A stretch of DNA of 64,000 nucleotides from Hippasteria phrygiana (Eukaryota; Echinodermata; Asteroidea; Valvatida; Goniasteridae). The notes beneath the pieces are model-generated. The model was not told where the DNA came from. It was given only the letters and a program-made list of their open reading frames with translations, and did not search any database. The position numbers and the translations under genes are program-made. The stretch is taken from assembly GCA_037893225.1 (NCBI GenBank), contig JAZGUH010000075.1, forward strand, positions 248,001 to 312,000, written 5' to 3'. This document shows positions 32,297 to 43,683 of this stretch, piece by piece (the first letter of the stretch is position 1; the number at the start of each line of letters is the position of its first letter).

Positions 32297-33245
32297 CAGT
32301 GTTGTAGTCGAGACCCCGGAGTCCGAGACCGAGACCGAGACCGAGACCTGGAAGACCGAGACCGCGACCTAATGGCCCGAGACCGAGACCTCGAGACCTT
32401 GTATGTCATTTACATAATACAAGAATGCAAAAAGATCACAAATTTCCATATGCATTATGTGCAAAGGAGTATACATGTACATGTACACCCAGTCGTACTT
32501 CCCCAATACGTCCGAGGACAATGCTTTGTGTTTCCTATTGTTCCTTTAATATAACCAACCCCCATAGACTAAGCACGTATCCTTACGTTCGAGGACCGAT
32601 TTCAACAAAAGACTCTACGTTCGAGGACTGAAAGGTTTCTTTGTGTTTCCTTTCTTCTCTTGTCCTCGGAGATATATACAGTGCACGTACAAGTAAACCG
32701 TATTGATTGACATCAAGAATAAGGCTGCGGTTACACGGTTAACTGACCATTTATCCGGTTTTGTTTAAATTACATGTATATCGGTTCGGTAGAAACGACC
32801 GCGATGGCTTTACGCGGTATAGAGTACACGCCGCTGATCGTAATACATATCGTGTATTTGAGCATGTCGTTCCCAACTTCCATACATGAAGCTATATAAT
32901 GCGCTACATGTACGTTTGGGCCGGGCACGCGTACACGGCAAAGAAACGAGGTTGTCATATGTCATGTACTGCACGTTTATAAATCTTTAGTCGAGTAGAG
33001 CATACTGTAATTCTGTAAACAAGAAGTTGTCATAATACTGCACAATTATACATCTCTAGTCGAGTCGAGTGTGCTGTAATCGATTCTGCACATGTGCTGT
33101 TTGTATAAAATATTGGTGGTCTCGATACCGAGACCAGCAAAATACCGAGACCACGGGGTACCGAGACCGAGACCACAGGGTACCGAGACCGAGACCGAAC
33201 CAGGAAAAACTGGTCTCGAGACCGGTCTCGAGACCTACAACACTG
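32297..33245. mobile_element. hAT-like non-autonomous element with perfect 8-bp TSD
   Basis: CAGTGTTGTAGTCGAGACC at the left is matched by the inverted GGTCTCGAGACCTACAACACTG-type end at 33245. TGGTGCTG occurs exactly outside both ends (32289-32296 and 33246-33253). Subterminal GAGACC / GGTCTC repeats are dense at both ends (32305-32400, 33112-33235). The interior has an inverted pair (about 32505-32670) with sequence outside the element at 33285-33410. No transposase. Confidence 0.9.
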
Positions 33246-33658
33246 TGGTGCTGGCCTGTCAAGGTGTCATGGTATCGCATTACACGCGAGGACAGAAAAA
33301 AGGGTATAACAAAGGGAACAATACTGTCCTCACATTTATTTCTTTGTTCCGGAAAAAGTGAGGACAGGCAAACTAGTGCTTAGTCTATGGGGATGGGTTA
33401 TATTAAAGGGAACAATGAAAAGTCATCACGTGTATAGCGAAACAAAAATACATGTATTGGCAAGTTACGCACTCTGCGCAAGTTAGTACGCCTACCCTTA
33501 AACAGTGGGGGGGGGGGTGGGGGGGATGATTACATTGGTCATCCCCCCCAGGTCAAAAAGTGGGGGGGATATATCCCCCCATCCCCCCGGGATCTCCGCC
33601 CATGATTGAGTGTACATTCTTCGTCCAAAATCTAAGCAAAATGTAGCGTTTTTCGGCC

Positions 33659-33806
33659 ATGCCGACAAGGTGTGTGGCTGCTGGGTGCAGCAAAACAACG
33701 AAGGCTGGAGTTAAGCCTTCCTTTATTTCCAACTGATGCGAAATATCGGAGAATTTGGACGGCGAAAGTGAAGGTGACAAGAGCGTTATGTAGCGACCAC
33801 TTTTGA
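33659..33806 (+). pseudogene. THAP-domain exon, frameshifted (P-element/THAP9-like)
   Basis: The exon starts MPTRCVAAGCSKTTKAG, the N-terminal CxxxC half of a THAP zinc finger. After a one-base frame change near 33713 it continues FPTDAKYRRIWTAKV and ALCSDHF, which supplies the conserved FP, W and C..H ligands. A TGA follows directly. THAP domains bind DNA, and P-element transposases and THAP9 have one at the N-terminus. The domain would be intact but for the shift. A second, inverted and independently damaged copy lies at 43684-43861. Confidence 0.75.
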
Positions 33807-34243
33807 GCCGTCGTGTTTTTGGGCGGCAAATAATCACACTAAAACTTCACATGAACCAGTTTAGCTTTTAATTCACATTTAATACATATACATGAATTTC
33901 TTTATGAAATAAAATCTGATCCGGCCAGTTTGAGAAGCATGTTTCCTTTAAGAAAGAATGTCTTCGCAACCATGATTGTATGATGAAGACCCTTGGAGGG
34001 TTAAACTGCCAAATTTTGAAGTTGTTATGGTTGCAGCCCTGCCCACTGAACACATTGGCAAAGACACCAATGATAAATACCCAAACAAAACGGAAACAAG
34101 AAAAATTCCACTCTCCACGCTGTTGAAGACACAATGTATACATTGTACTATGTGGTTGGTGGGCCCGGGTGGGGTGGGATGGGATGGGATGGGCTGGGTG
34201 TAGTGTGATGAATTTTGTGCGAAATAACTTACAAAATAGTTCC
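33807..34243. other. Flank of the THAP copy, then unassigned sequence
   Basis: The bases to about 33895 (GGCGGCAAATAATCACAC..., TACATTTAATACATATACA-like) match inverted 43310-43380. A (GGGAT)n run is at about 34166-34192. No further gene is visible. Confidence 0.5.
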
Positions 34244-35023
34244 ACAGCCCAGAACGGACAAATGCGAGCGCGAAGCCCTTACAGCGTGGGGTCCGGGGCC
34301 CGCTTAAGGGCCCCGGAAAATGTTGGATTCTGAATGCTCCGTGGTGCAATCTATGGCGATTACTGGCCACTTTCACCTGACTTTTTTTGACACATGTTAA
34401 GTTTAAATGGAGAATATATATATATATCATTATTTTTGCCATTACTTTTTTGCCATTATTTTTAATTTATCCGGAATTTGTCTTGGTTTTAATTCAGTCC
34501 AGTTGAAATTTTCAAGAAAAGGGCTTGATTTCAGATTGTTCCTTGCCCTGTCTTAAAACTATCGGTAGATCGGCTGCAAGACATGATAGAGGATTTAGGC
34601 ACATTTAGTATGTCATTCAGTCAATGATCCATTGTTTCCTGCTGGTTGTGGCCATTTAACCTGTAATAAACTCCCAAGAGGGGGTTAGATGTTGAGATGC
34701 AACGCGTTTACACTAGATCCGGCAAAGGGATCAAAAAGGGGATCGAACCTTGCAAGCAGGCTCGAAGGGGGATCGATGAGAGAGTTAAAATCCCAGGGCT
34801 CCGGGAAATACTCCGGTTTTCTCTTAAAAGGTTTCAGTTCCATATATAGCATGATTGATAACCTTTTTTTCTTTCTTATTGCATTTTTCAGTAGTTTTTT
34901 TTTATGCCATTCCCTTCTTTTCTCTCAACTCTCCCTCTTTTTTTTCTTTTCTTTTGACTCAATTTACCGGGGGCACGTGCCCCCGCCCCCCCCCCCCCCC
35001 CCCCACCCACGGATCCGCGCTTG
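34244..35023. mobile_element. 5'-incomplete copy of the 31-kb CAGGCGCGGATC element
   Basis: The sequence from ACGGACAAATGCGAGCGCGA through TTTACACTAGATCCGGCAAA to GGATCCGCGCTTG parallels 31228-32201 with moderate divergence and indels. The left terminus is missing. A poly-C run precedes the right end. Confidence 0.65.
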
Positions 35024-35269
35024 GTCATAACCCCACCGCCATGCCGGTTCCTGTCTTTTCTGACAATGGAATAATTTGTTAATGTGATTTTATCGTCGGA
35101 GATTGAGGCGTCGCAGGTGTAATGGTCAAATTTGTTTATTAAACTTCTCACATTAATTAAGATGGGCGAATGAGAATCCCCCGGAGCTTTGATTGTACAT
35201 GTAGATAACGCCGTCTGTTAAGTCTATCGTAGATCTTTGCCTTGTGGATTGGGCAGCTCTCTGACCGTT

Positions 35270-37272
35270 TTTAGGTACGGTATTCCATTCCTGGCCTCGA
35301 TAGTGTGTCTGGGTTAATTAGTGGCTGACGGAGATGGGTTGGATGCTTTTTTTGATGCGGGTACAATGTATACGGGTAGTACTGATTTGCCATCTGAAAA
35401 CCCGTCGGGACATCACGGTTCGCTGCAGTCCACTCCTTCACGACATCAGAGTACAAGGTCTTGCCGAAAGGGGTCCTCTGATGTGAGATGCGGCTAACAG
35501 TGGTCTTTTGTGGTCCTGCGACGTGTTGGATAATGTTCATGCAAGTAGCCTAGACGCACTCCTGTCGAGTTGAGGTGCACGCCGTCCGATACAAGGTGAT
35601 TTGGGTTTATGTTTCCATTGTCAATAAAGCCCCAGTTATTTTGTCTAATTGCTATTGACTTAAAGAGACACATTGCTTTGGATTTTGCGATTTGGGCTAT
35701 AAAACTGAAATGGATATGGTTGGGAAGCTTTTTTAAAAGTAGAATATAAAGATTCAGGTAACTATCCCTTCAAATTGCGTGGTTTTTGTTTAATTTCGTG
35801 ACAAATAACGGTCCGCAATTTTGTAGAACCAAATTTTTGACTCCACAAAATGGCGGACCGTGTTCACCAGTCGTATTTCCAGTCGCATCTGGTTGAAGGA
35901 CGTTCTGTTGATCCATTTTGATGTACTGTGGCATGGTGTGACACGCGTCACGCGCGGCGCGCAGCACTGGCGATGTGTCGCGAGGTAGAGAATTGTACCT
36001 GGCGATCATCTGATAGGTTCACAAGGCCACTGGCTGCGGCGCCAGGCTAAAGACTCTTACAGCGTATTTTGCGCAGTATTTAGCCGGTAATATTTACTAC
36101 TGGAAATAAGTCTATGTTTCGCGAGTCAGATGTCAGGGGGCAGCGGCAATTTTTTTGTTTTGTAATCACTACTCACTAATTACAATACATTATACGTGTT
36201 TTTTTGCATGAACAACTCTTATAAAAGATAAGGAACATTTCCAAACAGCAAAATTTCATGACATTTGAAGGCAATGTGTCCCTTTAAGCGTATTATTAGG
36301 CCTACAGTCATCTCCCTTCTTGCGTTTTTGCACTGTTTGGTTTTTGCGATGTACATGTATACGAGATTGTTACTGATCTTGGTTGTAGTTATTCACCAAG
36401 GGAAGTGATCTTTGCAGCAATAGTCTCTGGGTTGTCAGAAGTATTATTGGTCCCAACATCCAGAGACGTCGTGCTTGGCCGGCAGCTGTATGGCGTTAGG
36501 AGCAAGATCTTCGATTTTTGCTCCACGCATGGTATGGCACATCACTTTCTTTTGCCTGCTCAATCTCCTGGGCTGTATAGCCGTTTGATCATTGAGTCAC
36601 CGATAATTAGGATATCTGCATGGTTGTGTTCGCTAGGTGCGGGTGGCCGTGTTTTTTATGCTAGGTGTCGGTTTCTGCTTTGCAGTGGTCAGCTTCTTGT
36701 GCTTTTCCCGGTATTGTTCGAGCTGCTCTTGAAAGGAGGCCTGGTTTTTTTTTAGGAACAGGGCTTGTTTGGGAAGTGTACAGGACCCCTGTTTCTTGCC
36801 AGGCTGGGCTGCAAGGCTTCGTCGTATAGTAGGAGTCGATCAGGAACTCGGCTTCGGTCCTGGAATCAGCAATGCTGTTTTCGATGTTGACCGGATCGAC
36901 ATCCTCCGTCGCCAATGCAGCAAATCGGTTACTTGTTGGCTAGACCCGTGTTGGTACTCGGGTTTCGGTTCAGGGCACAGGGCTGGTGTTTTGAATGGGC
37001 ATCGGCCTCACGAGAAGAAGGCTCATCAGCATATCAATGGTAGAATGGACAGCATCACATTCCTTCTTCAGGTGGTCAATTGTAAATTTCCCATTGGGAA
37101 GAAGAAGATAGAGAAATCTGGCCAGAAAGTGTTGCAATTTGGTCTGAGAATTTCTGATCAAGTAGGCTAGATTTATGTCGTTCTGAACCTGTAGGATGGC
37201 TTTAAAAATAACCTGTAGGGTGGGTTCAGATACTGGATCGAGGGCTTTAAAGTACCGAAGTGATGACGTCAA
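35270..37272 (-). pseudogene. SGNH-hydrolase-like ORF remnant, split by a TTAA MITE
   Basis: On the minus strand pieces appear in order: an N-terminal region (37272-36970), a linker (36915-36661), then ILIIGDSMIKRLYS (SGNH block I) near 36590-36625, RGAKIEDLAPNAIQLPAKHD near 36480-36535, and VGTNNTSDNPETIAAKI (block III-like) near 36410-36465. Past a 620-bp insertion (35664-36283) comes WGFIDNGNINPNHL and DGVHLNSTG, the block V Asp/His, near 35560-35640. The SGNH fold is usually an esterase or lipase. Proteins of this look are highly repeated in marine invertebrate genomes and are probably transposon-borne, which is inference. At least two frame changes break it. Confidence 0.7.
35664..36283. 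mobile_element. TTAA-flanked MITE (AGRGACACATTGC ends), copy 1
   Basis: TTAA at 35660-35663 and 36284-36287; inverted ends AGAGACACATTGC and GCAATGTGTCCCT. The 620-bp interior matches 58152-58718. It is inserted in the SGNH-like pseudogene, so it is younger than that gene copy. Kolobok/T2-like by its ends. Confidence 0.85.
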
Positions 37273-37694
37273 TCAATGCAATGTTTGGAACCAGAATACA
37301 TTCTAAACTGCATGTGTTTGGAACCAGTTGCCGCGGCAACTGACGTCAGACTTCGGTATACTCTATAGCACCTGTTAAATCTCGATCCGTAGTATGCTTT
37401 GTTGGCTTCGGTTTAACCTGACTATCTAAACTTAAACAAGACCTAGGAAAACTGTTCCGATGACCAAAAATGTAGAGACATTTTTGGCCATTGCTAAAAA
37501 TCACATCCACCTAATCCTCCTGTCTGTTTTGAATAAAAAGAAAAATCACGTCCAAGTGTTTCGCAGTATAATCTCAATCGTTGTTGTGAAACTCGTAAAC
37601 TTGTAAAAGGAAAACCGACGTCCTCGTACTAAAGATTTTCCTCGTTTTTTCACTACGCATAATCCGGGTGTCAAACCCCAATTTGGAGGTGGAC

Positions 37695-39818
37695 CGTGCA
37701 TTAGGGTCCGCACAAAATGTTTTTGCATTTTCTTGTCAATTGGACCTTGTAGATCAATATCCGGCGGGTGCCACCGTGGCACCCTTGAGCATTTAACAAA
37801 ATGAATTAATATGCAAATTGGCTGCCGCAATTAGGTAAAATACATGTTTTCAATCCTACATACAGGTCTGATCTCGTCCAAACCTATCTAATCGAGGTGT
37901 CTAGTAGACCATGTTTAAGGGTGAACGAATTCATAAAGCAATTTAATGTCGTATTTTCTGCATTTATGCAAATTAGCACCCGCCATTATCAGAACTTGAA
38001 CTTATATATCTTCGCAGGCCTTTGTCCAGTTGTATCAAACGAGATGTCTAAATCCATGTTTTAAGGCTCAACGATAATGATAATGTAAATATTTTATGCA
38101 TAACATGTAAATTAGCATCCGTAATTATCAGAAGCATCTATCTTTCTTTTCCTTTGAAGCCTTTTCTAAAATGGTAATGTAAATTTTTATAAATAATATG
38201 CTAGCAACAGGATCCTTTTTTTTCTATTTCCATTGTATCTATGCAGGGTATCATCCAAACTTATAAAACCGACGTGTATAGATTCATTTGTTCAGAGTAA
38301 GCGCTTTGCTTTTATTAGTTTGTTGGTTTTTTCTAGGTGACACCATCCGAGTAAGTTCACCATTGCCTAATCCCCACTACCCCAATAACAATACGTCTTT
38401 GTGAACATAAGTGGAAATTGAAGATTATTAGTTTTCGGCCAGTTTTAGCAACATACATTCAGCGTAGCCGTTTTTCCTTAATTAATAGGGTTTAGAGCGT
38501 GATTGTCGATGCCAGGCATAATTTATTTCGAAACAAAATTGAATCTGATGGAGAAATGGTGCACATTTTCATTGAAGGTGGTGGTTGAAATTGGCGGAGA
38601 AACCTATGAGTTCCCTTCTGTCGGCGTGCGTTCAAACTCTCTGCCCATTTTGCGTGTCTTGCGTTTTAAAACAGAGGGCACATATACGATTCCATACTGG
38701 AACTATATATATGAAAGATAATCCCACAATCCCTTATAAATCTGTTAGAGCCCCCCACCCCACCCCAAAAATGTTTGGCGGACGCTGTGTCCAGACACCA
38801 TCAATGAAAAATGCCCTAAAACATGTCAACAAAAATTCCCTCTAAATGTCGACGTTATTAGATGAAAAAAGACAAGATAGAACTACATGTATCTGTTTAG
38901 CACATCCCCCTTTCAACCAAAACCATGTCAAATTCACCTTTGTGCAAAGGACAGGAACACATGACGGATTAGGCCTATAATAAACCAAACGGGCAAGTTT
39001 AATGTATTAACTTTAAACACTGGGCCAAAATGCACACCGAGAGTGCAATTTTTACACAAATGTGTGGCAGTATTGCACAAACATTGCTTTTTTCACATTA
39101 AAATGTTTTGGTTCTTTACCTTTTTAACCTGGAATGACTGGGCATGTATGTCAACCTGTTTGCGGTTTAGGCTAATATTGTGTGTCTCCTAATAATGATT
39201 AAAGCTGATCTGTAATTTTTGCAGAAAATATAACGCGTTTTCAGTATATAAGTAGCTTCTATTTAATTAGTGACCCTGCATATACGGGTCTAGTCTAGCT
39301 CGGCACCTCTTTTGATATTAATAATTCCTGCGGAGATAGTAGTTATATATATGAAAATTACGGATGCTAATTTGCATGTTTTGCATAACATATTTACATT
39401 AAGTTTAGGAATTGCTTCAATAAATTCGTTGACCCTTAAAACATGGGTTTAGACACCTCGTTTGATACAACTGGACAAAGGCTTGCGAAGATATAGATAT
39501 AAGTTCAATTTCTGATAATGGCGTGTGCCTATTTGCATAAATGCAGAAAATACGATATTATCATTGTAGAAATTACTTTATGAATTTGTTCACCCTTAAA
39601 CATGGTCTATAGACACCTCGATTGGATAGGTTTGGATGAGATCAGACCTGCATATAGGATTAAAAACATGTATTTTACCCGATTGCGGCAGCTAATTTGC
39701 ATATTAATTCATGTTATAAATGCCCAAGGGTGCCAAGGTGGCACCTGCTGGAATACTGATCTACAAGATCCAATTGACAAGAAAATACAAAAACATTTTT
39801 TGCGGACCCTAATACACG
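37695..39818. mobile_element. 2.1-kb foldback element with ~450-bp arms
   Basis: CGTGCATTAGGGTCCGC at 37695 is inverted at 39818. The arms can be followed inwards to about 38140 and 39350, sharing TGTCAATTGGA, GATCTCGTCCAAACCTAT-like, TATGCAAATTAGCA and TTTGTCCAGTTGTATCAAAC. Each arm contains two diverged ~170-bp internal repeats. The central 1.2 kb has a short open frame (38503-38721) with no known similarity. No target duplication was found. Confidence 0.75.
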
Positions 39819-40113
39819 CTTTCGTGACTACCATCGCAGACCGCGGGCCGAGTTTATATTATTTATTCTAGGTTGTCGCAAATGCGCACGTGAAAACTAG
39901 ATTTCGGCTTCCGAACTGAATCGTGCCTAATTCAGAAGTTGGAATTCATTTCTTGATTACTAATCGTGGGCCGGTTTTTTTTCAAGTATCTCCACATTTC
40001 TTTATATTTCATGTTGGCCAGCAACACAAAATAGTATCCTTAACACTCCTCAACAACGACTACTGTGTTTATCAATAATTGTGGCACCAGCTAACGAAAT
40101 CAGATACAATTTG
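39819..40113. other. Unassigned AT-rich sequence
   Basis: Nothing recognised between the foldback element and the tandem duplication. Confidence 0.4.
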
Positions 40114-40490
40114 GAAATTTTGGAAATTGAGATTTCCATTCCGTAATTAAATATATAATGTTAGCTTTGTAATGGTGAAAAAAAGTACTGCTATACGATA
40201 TTTTGGTTTTCGAATAGAGCTGTAAATTCAGCATTGAAAATGGAAAATAATACGTAGTTTATACACGATTTTTGTCGGAAGTACGCCAGACTAAAATGTC
40301 AAATTGAACACATTTAAAGGTCTCAACACAAACGAAATTTTGGAAATTGAGATTTCCATTCCGTAATTAAATATATAATGTTAGCTTTGTAATGGTGAAA
40401 AAAAGTACTGCTATACGATATTTTGGTTTTCGAATAGAGCTGTAAATTCAGCATTGAAAATGGAAAATAATACGTAGTTTATACACATTT
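40114..40490. repeat. 220-bp tandem duplication
   Basis: A block starting AAATTTTGGAAATTGAGATT at 40114 recurs at 40334 with essentially no differences through TACGTAGTTTATACAC. The second copy lacks the end of the unit. CATTTAAAGGTCTCA is then repeated three more times (to about 40534). The near identity indicates a recent duplication. Confidence 0.85.
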
Positions 40491-40939
40491 AAAGGTCTCA
40501 TTTAAAGGTCTCTGAACACATTTAAAGGTCTCAACACAAAAGCAAACCAGGTATTTTAAATTAAATATGCATTAATTAAACTACAGTATTTTGAAAAAAA
40601 ACAGGAATCTTGATTTTTGACGATTTTCATTTAAAGTGCAATTACTCAAAAATAGGTCTTGCGACTTATGTCCGATTTCCCTTGCGGACGCCACAATTAC
40701 TTAACATCGTGCATTAAAATGTGCGCACCACCAAGTCGGAAACACTTAATTAAAAAAAATGATTTTGTTCTTGTTCCCACAAACAGATAACCGGACTTAA
40801 CAAAACAAAATATAAGACGTAGGACAGCGACACAATCAAAAGTAATATTTCATTTGGACTTAATAACCCTTAAATGAGTACAGTAGTCCATTAGAATTAA
40901 ATATCTACTCTTCAGACGGATGCCTATTCAGTTTACATT
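40491..40939. other. Unassigned AT-rich sequence
   Basis: After the ATTTAAAGGTCTC repeats no gene or element end is recognisable. Confidence 0.4.
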
Positions 40940-41985
40940 TATTTATTTTTTTTAATTTTAAATTTTTATTACATTTCTTTACCCAGGGTGTGCCTAAACA
41001 GTTTAAAACTGGTTTCCATTGGGGCCCTGCATATTATTTGTTAAAACTGAATATTTACACATTCATACAAAATATTTAAACAAAATACAATAATGTTTAC
41101 ACAAATAAAACTATTTTCGGTTAACTTTTTAACTCTCCAGTAGAAGCCTATTGCTGATTTACGGGATGGGCAAAAAACCCGCCAAAAAAAACTTTTAGGG
41201 TGAAAAACAAGGGGAAATTCCCATCCGGCTCCAAAGTATTTTGGCAACCAAGTTTATAACTCCGCAGATCAGCATAAATGGCAGAAATATCACTGATAGA
41301 TGGCTTTACGTAGCTCCGATTTAAATGTACTTAAGGAGTTTATGGTTCTCATTATTTCAGGCAGATTATTCCATATACTGGCACCACTCACAGTGAAACT
41401 TGTCACGTAGCATTCCTTTTTGGCGAAAGGAACTTTCAGTGCCATTTGGGTCGATTGTCGTGTTTCACGAATCACTGTAAGTGGTGTGAACAGATTTTTC
41501 ATGTACAAAGGAGTCATTTTGTTAAGGCTTTTGAAAACAAGGATAGCCTTTTTGGACTGAACTCTTTCAATAAAGGGAATCCAATTAAGTCTGGCAAACA
41601 TATCAGCTGAGGGGGTGAAGGAGGTACATTTAAGGATTATCCGTGCGGCTCTTTTGAGACATTTGTTGAGGGTATTGTCGTGAGATATGTATCTTCCTCC
41701 CCACACCGTACAGCAATACTCTAAAGATGGCATAACTAAACTTACAAAGAGTGTGTGCAGGCTGCTTTGGGAAACGTAATCACGAATTCTGTTTAACACA
41801 CCCAATTTAGACGAAACAGTTTTCCTTACGTATTCAACATGTGTACCCCAACTTAATGTTTCATCAACAAGTACACCCAAGCATTTACAATATTTCACTT
41901 TTTCGATAACCTTATCAGCAATGCACACGTTCAGGTCGACGTTGGATATTTTCTGCCTTGAACCAATAAGCATACATGTTCAATG
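40940..41985 (-). mobile_element. 5'-truncated LINE (non-LTR retrotransposon) 3' end
   Basis: The minus strand carries the C-terminal part of a LINE reverse transcriptase, then a 3' UTR ending CCAATGGAAACCAGTTT... CACCCTGGGTAAAG and an A-rich AATAAATAAATG tail. This 3' layout is common to CR1/L2/Jockey-group LINEs. The 5' truncation at about 41985 is typical of incomplete target-primed reverse transcription. Confidence 0.8.
41290..41973 (-). CDS. LINE reverse transcriptase C-terminal region (partial)
   Basis: A 227-codon frame with the region after the RT palm. KCLGVLVDETLSWGTHVEYV (thumb/connection), PSLEYCCTVWGG, LKRAARIIL, RLNWIPFIERV and a final SGASIWNNLPE ... FKSELRKAIYQ are the conserved blocks of LINE ORF2 C-termini. 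The catalytic YxDD and the endonuclease lie upstream and are absent because of 5' truncation, so it is inactive. The first Met is not a true start. The frame is otherwise uninterrupted, so the copy is fairly young. Confidence 0.85.
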   Translation of the reverse strand: MLIGSRQKISNVDLNVCIADKVIEKVKYCKCLGVLVDETLSWGTHVEYVRKTVSSKLGVLNRIRDYVSQSSLHTLFVSLVMPSLEYCCTVWGGRYISHDNTLNKCLKRAARIILKCTSFTPSADMFARLNWIPFIERVQSKKAILVFKSLNKMTPLYMKNLFTPLTVIRETRQSTQMALKVPFAKKECYVTSFTVSGASIWNNLPEIMRTINSLSTFKSELRKAIYQ

Positions 41986-42938
41986 TTTGATTGGAAAAGC
42001 AATATCATTTTTCAAAGGTTTAGAAATAAGCAATATAATTTTAAAAAGAATCATGTTTTTGGGATGTCACTGTTGTGAACTAACAATGGTTTGACCTCGT
42101 GCTTGTGGTTTTGGGCTATAAAGCAGAGCTGGGTCCAAATTTCAAACCTTCAACGCAGCAGGTGAACCCAGTCCGTTCTTTACAAGAGCAAACGTTTATT
42201 ATTAGTTAATACATCAATTACAAACTTACCAAAAGCTGTATTCGAGGCCACCCCTCTTTGAAATTCATATTCAGTTTATGAGGAACACGTTTATATTTAA
42301 CTGTTTAACTATTTAACTATTTAACATTTTTGCGTTTTTAAAGATATAAGATCAAAATGTGGCTACTTTTCCGTAAAAATGAAATGTCTTGGCTAAAAAT
42401 CGATATCAGGCAATGTAGCCTCAAATTTGGCCCCAAATAAGACATGCATGCAAAACCACGAGTAACCTAACAATAGAAAAGTATTTATGAAAAACGACAG
42501 TTAAATGTAAACGTGTTGAGGGTAAATTATTACTATCAACATATTTCCTAAGTTTGCTTTTAACAATACGGGAAACAATAGGACGTGTAATTATTTATCA
42601 TAGAACAAACTGACCGAATATTTGTATACAAATTAAATTTGAAGATGTAAATGTTGAATGATGAAGTTTCAATATTAAAGAGTACAATTGAATTAAAGAT
42701 ACTAACTTTGACTGAAATACCGTGTTCCGTAATTTTGAAGAACAAAAGAAAAGAAAATAATTATTCATGGGGGTAAAAAGAATCTGGATGACCTCTGGTA
42801 GTGGTATGGCGATTATAGAAAATTCCAATGTAAATCAAGTAACATCATACAGTCTTCATTCAGAATCCTATTCTCAAAATGTATCGGACGTAATTTTCAC
42901 GTTGATAGTTTTGACTTTTTTCAAAATGTCTGTCATAG
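41986..42938. other. Unassigned sequence between LINE and MCT-like exon
   Basis: AT-rich with no recognised gene. The open frame that runs into the exon from 42767 lacks family similarity before 42939 and contains the likely splice acceptor. Confidence 0.4.
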
Positions 42939-43082
42939 GTCCCTTCTCACGGTCTCTGAGACAGAGGTTTGGGGCGGCTTGTGTCCTGATGGTGTGTGGT
43001 GGAATGATTGGGACTGCTGTCATTGTTGGGTCGTTGGCTACAACTGCTTTCCAGGAAGCTTTGATATACATACTACTAGCAG
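42939..43082 (+). CDS. Monocarboxylate transporter-like (SLC16) exon, isolated
   Basis: A 144-bp exon bounded by ATAG/GT and AG/GTACGT, length divisible by three. It encodes GPFSRSLRQRFGAACVLMVC followed by a hydrophobic segment GGMIGTAVIVGSLATTAFQE and YILLAG. The GPLSxxLxxRFGxRxVxMxGG pattern is characteristic of MCT-type major facilitator proteins around TM2-TM3 of the 12-TM fold. Such proteins carry lactate, pyruvate or aromatic amino acids across the plasma membrane. I found no neighbouring exons of the gene within the window, so it is either one exon of a gene with very long introns or a stranded duplicate. Confidence 0.5.
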
Positions 43083-43309
43083 GTACGTTTATATGTACCT
43101 TAATATTCCACTCAATTAGATGTTCCACTCACCAATAACAGGTAAAGAAGAATATTACAGTTTTCCCAACATTATTGACTATTTATGACGGTGGGGGTAG
43201 TCTTCAAAATTGCGTGTGCCGTCTACCTAACACGATAATTGTATGATTTGTTCCCCTTGTGGTTTGTTTGACGAATGATTTTTTTCTTCAAAAATTATGT
43301 ATTAAATGT

Positions 43310-43683
43310 ATATGTATTAAATGTAAATTAAAAGCCAAACTGGTTTAAGTGAAGTTTTATTGTGATTATTTGCCGCCCAAAAATTGACCCCCCCCCTTTT
43401 TGGAATTTGTTGAGACTCAAACTGGGAGCGATGTTCGTGACGTAGACCATGCAAGGCACCGAAATTCATGGATCGACTCTATAGTCTGGACCCGTAAATG
43501 ACGCATGTACATTGTATACGCACTAGGTCTACACGTGCAATTTAACGGCTGTTAACGGCCGTTTAACTGCTTTTGCCTGTACCTTACTCACATCTGGGAA
43601 CTTTGTTAAGATGGCAGTGGACTTGAGCATATTCTTAATGGTCATCCCATGATTTGAAAATACCAGTATCGAAACACGACGGC
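43310..43683. repeat. Flank of inverted THAP copy
   Basis: Inverted match to 33807-33895 at 43310-43380. The rest to 43683 is unassigned, with a CCCCCCCC run at 43390. Confidence 0.5.

Noticed and set aside
32005..32554. Long low-complexity frames across the poly-C / CT tract and GAGACC repeats
   Set aside because: The composition is entirely explained by the element's simple sequence; no domain is present.
36405..37170. Plus-strand frames opposite the SGNH-like pseudogene
   Set aside because: The recognisable blocks (GDS, GTNN, DGVHLN) are on the minus strand; the plus-strand frames are shadows.
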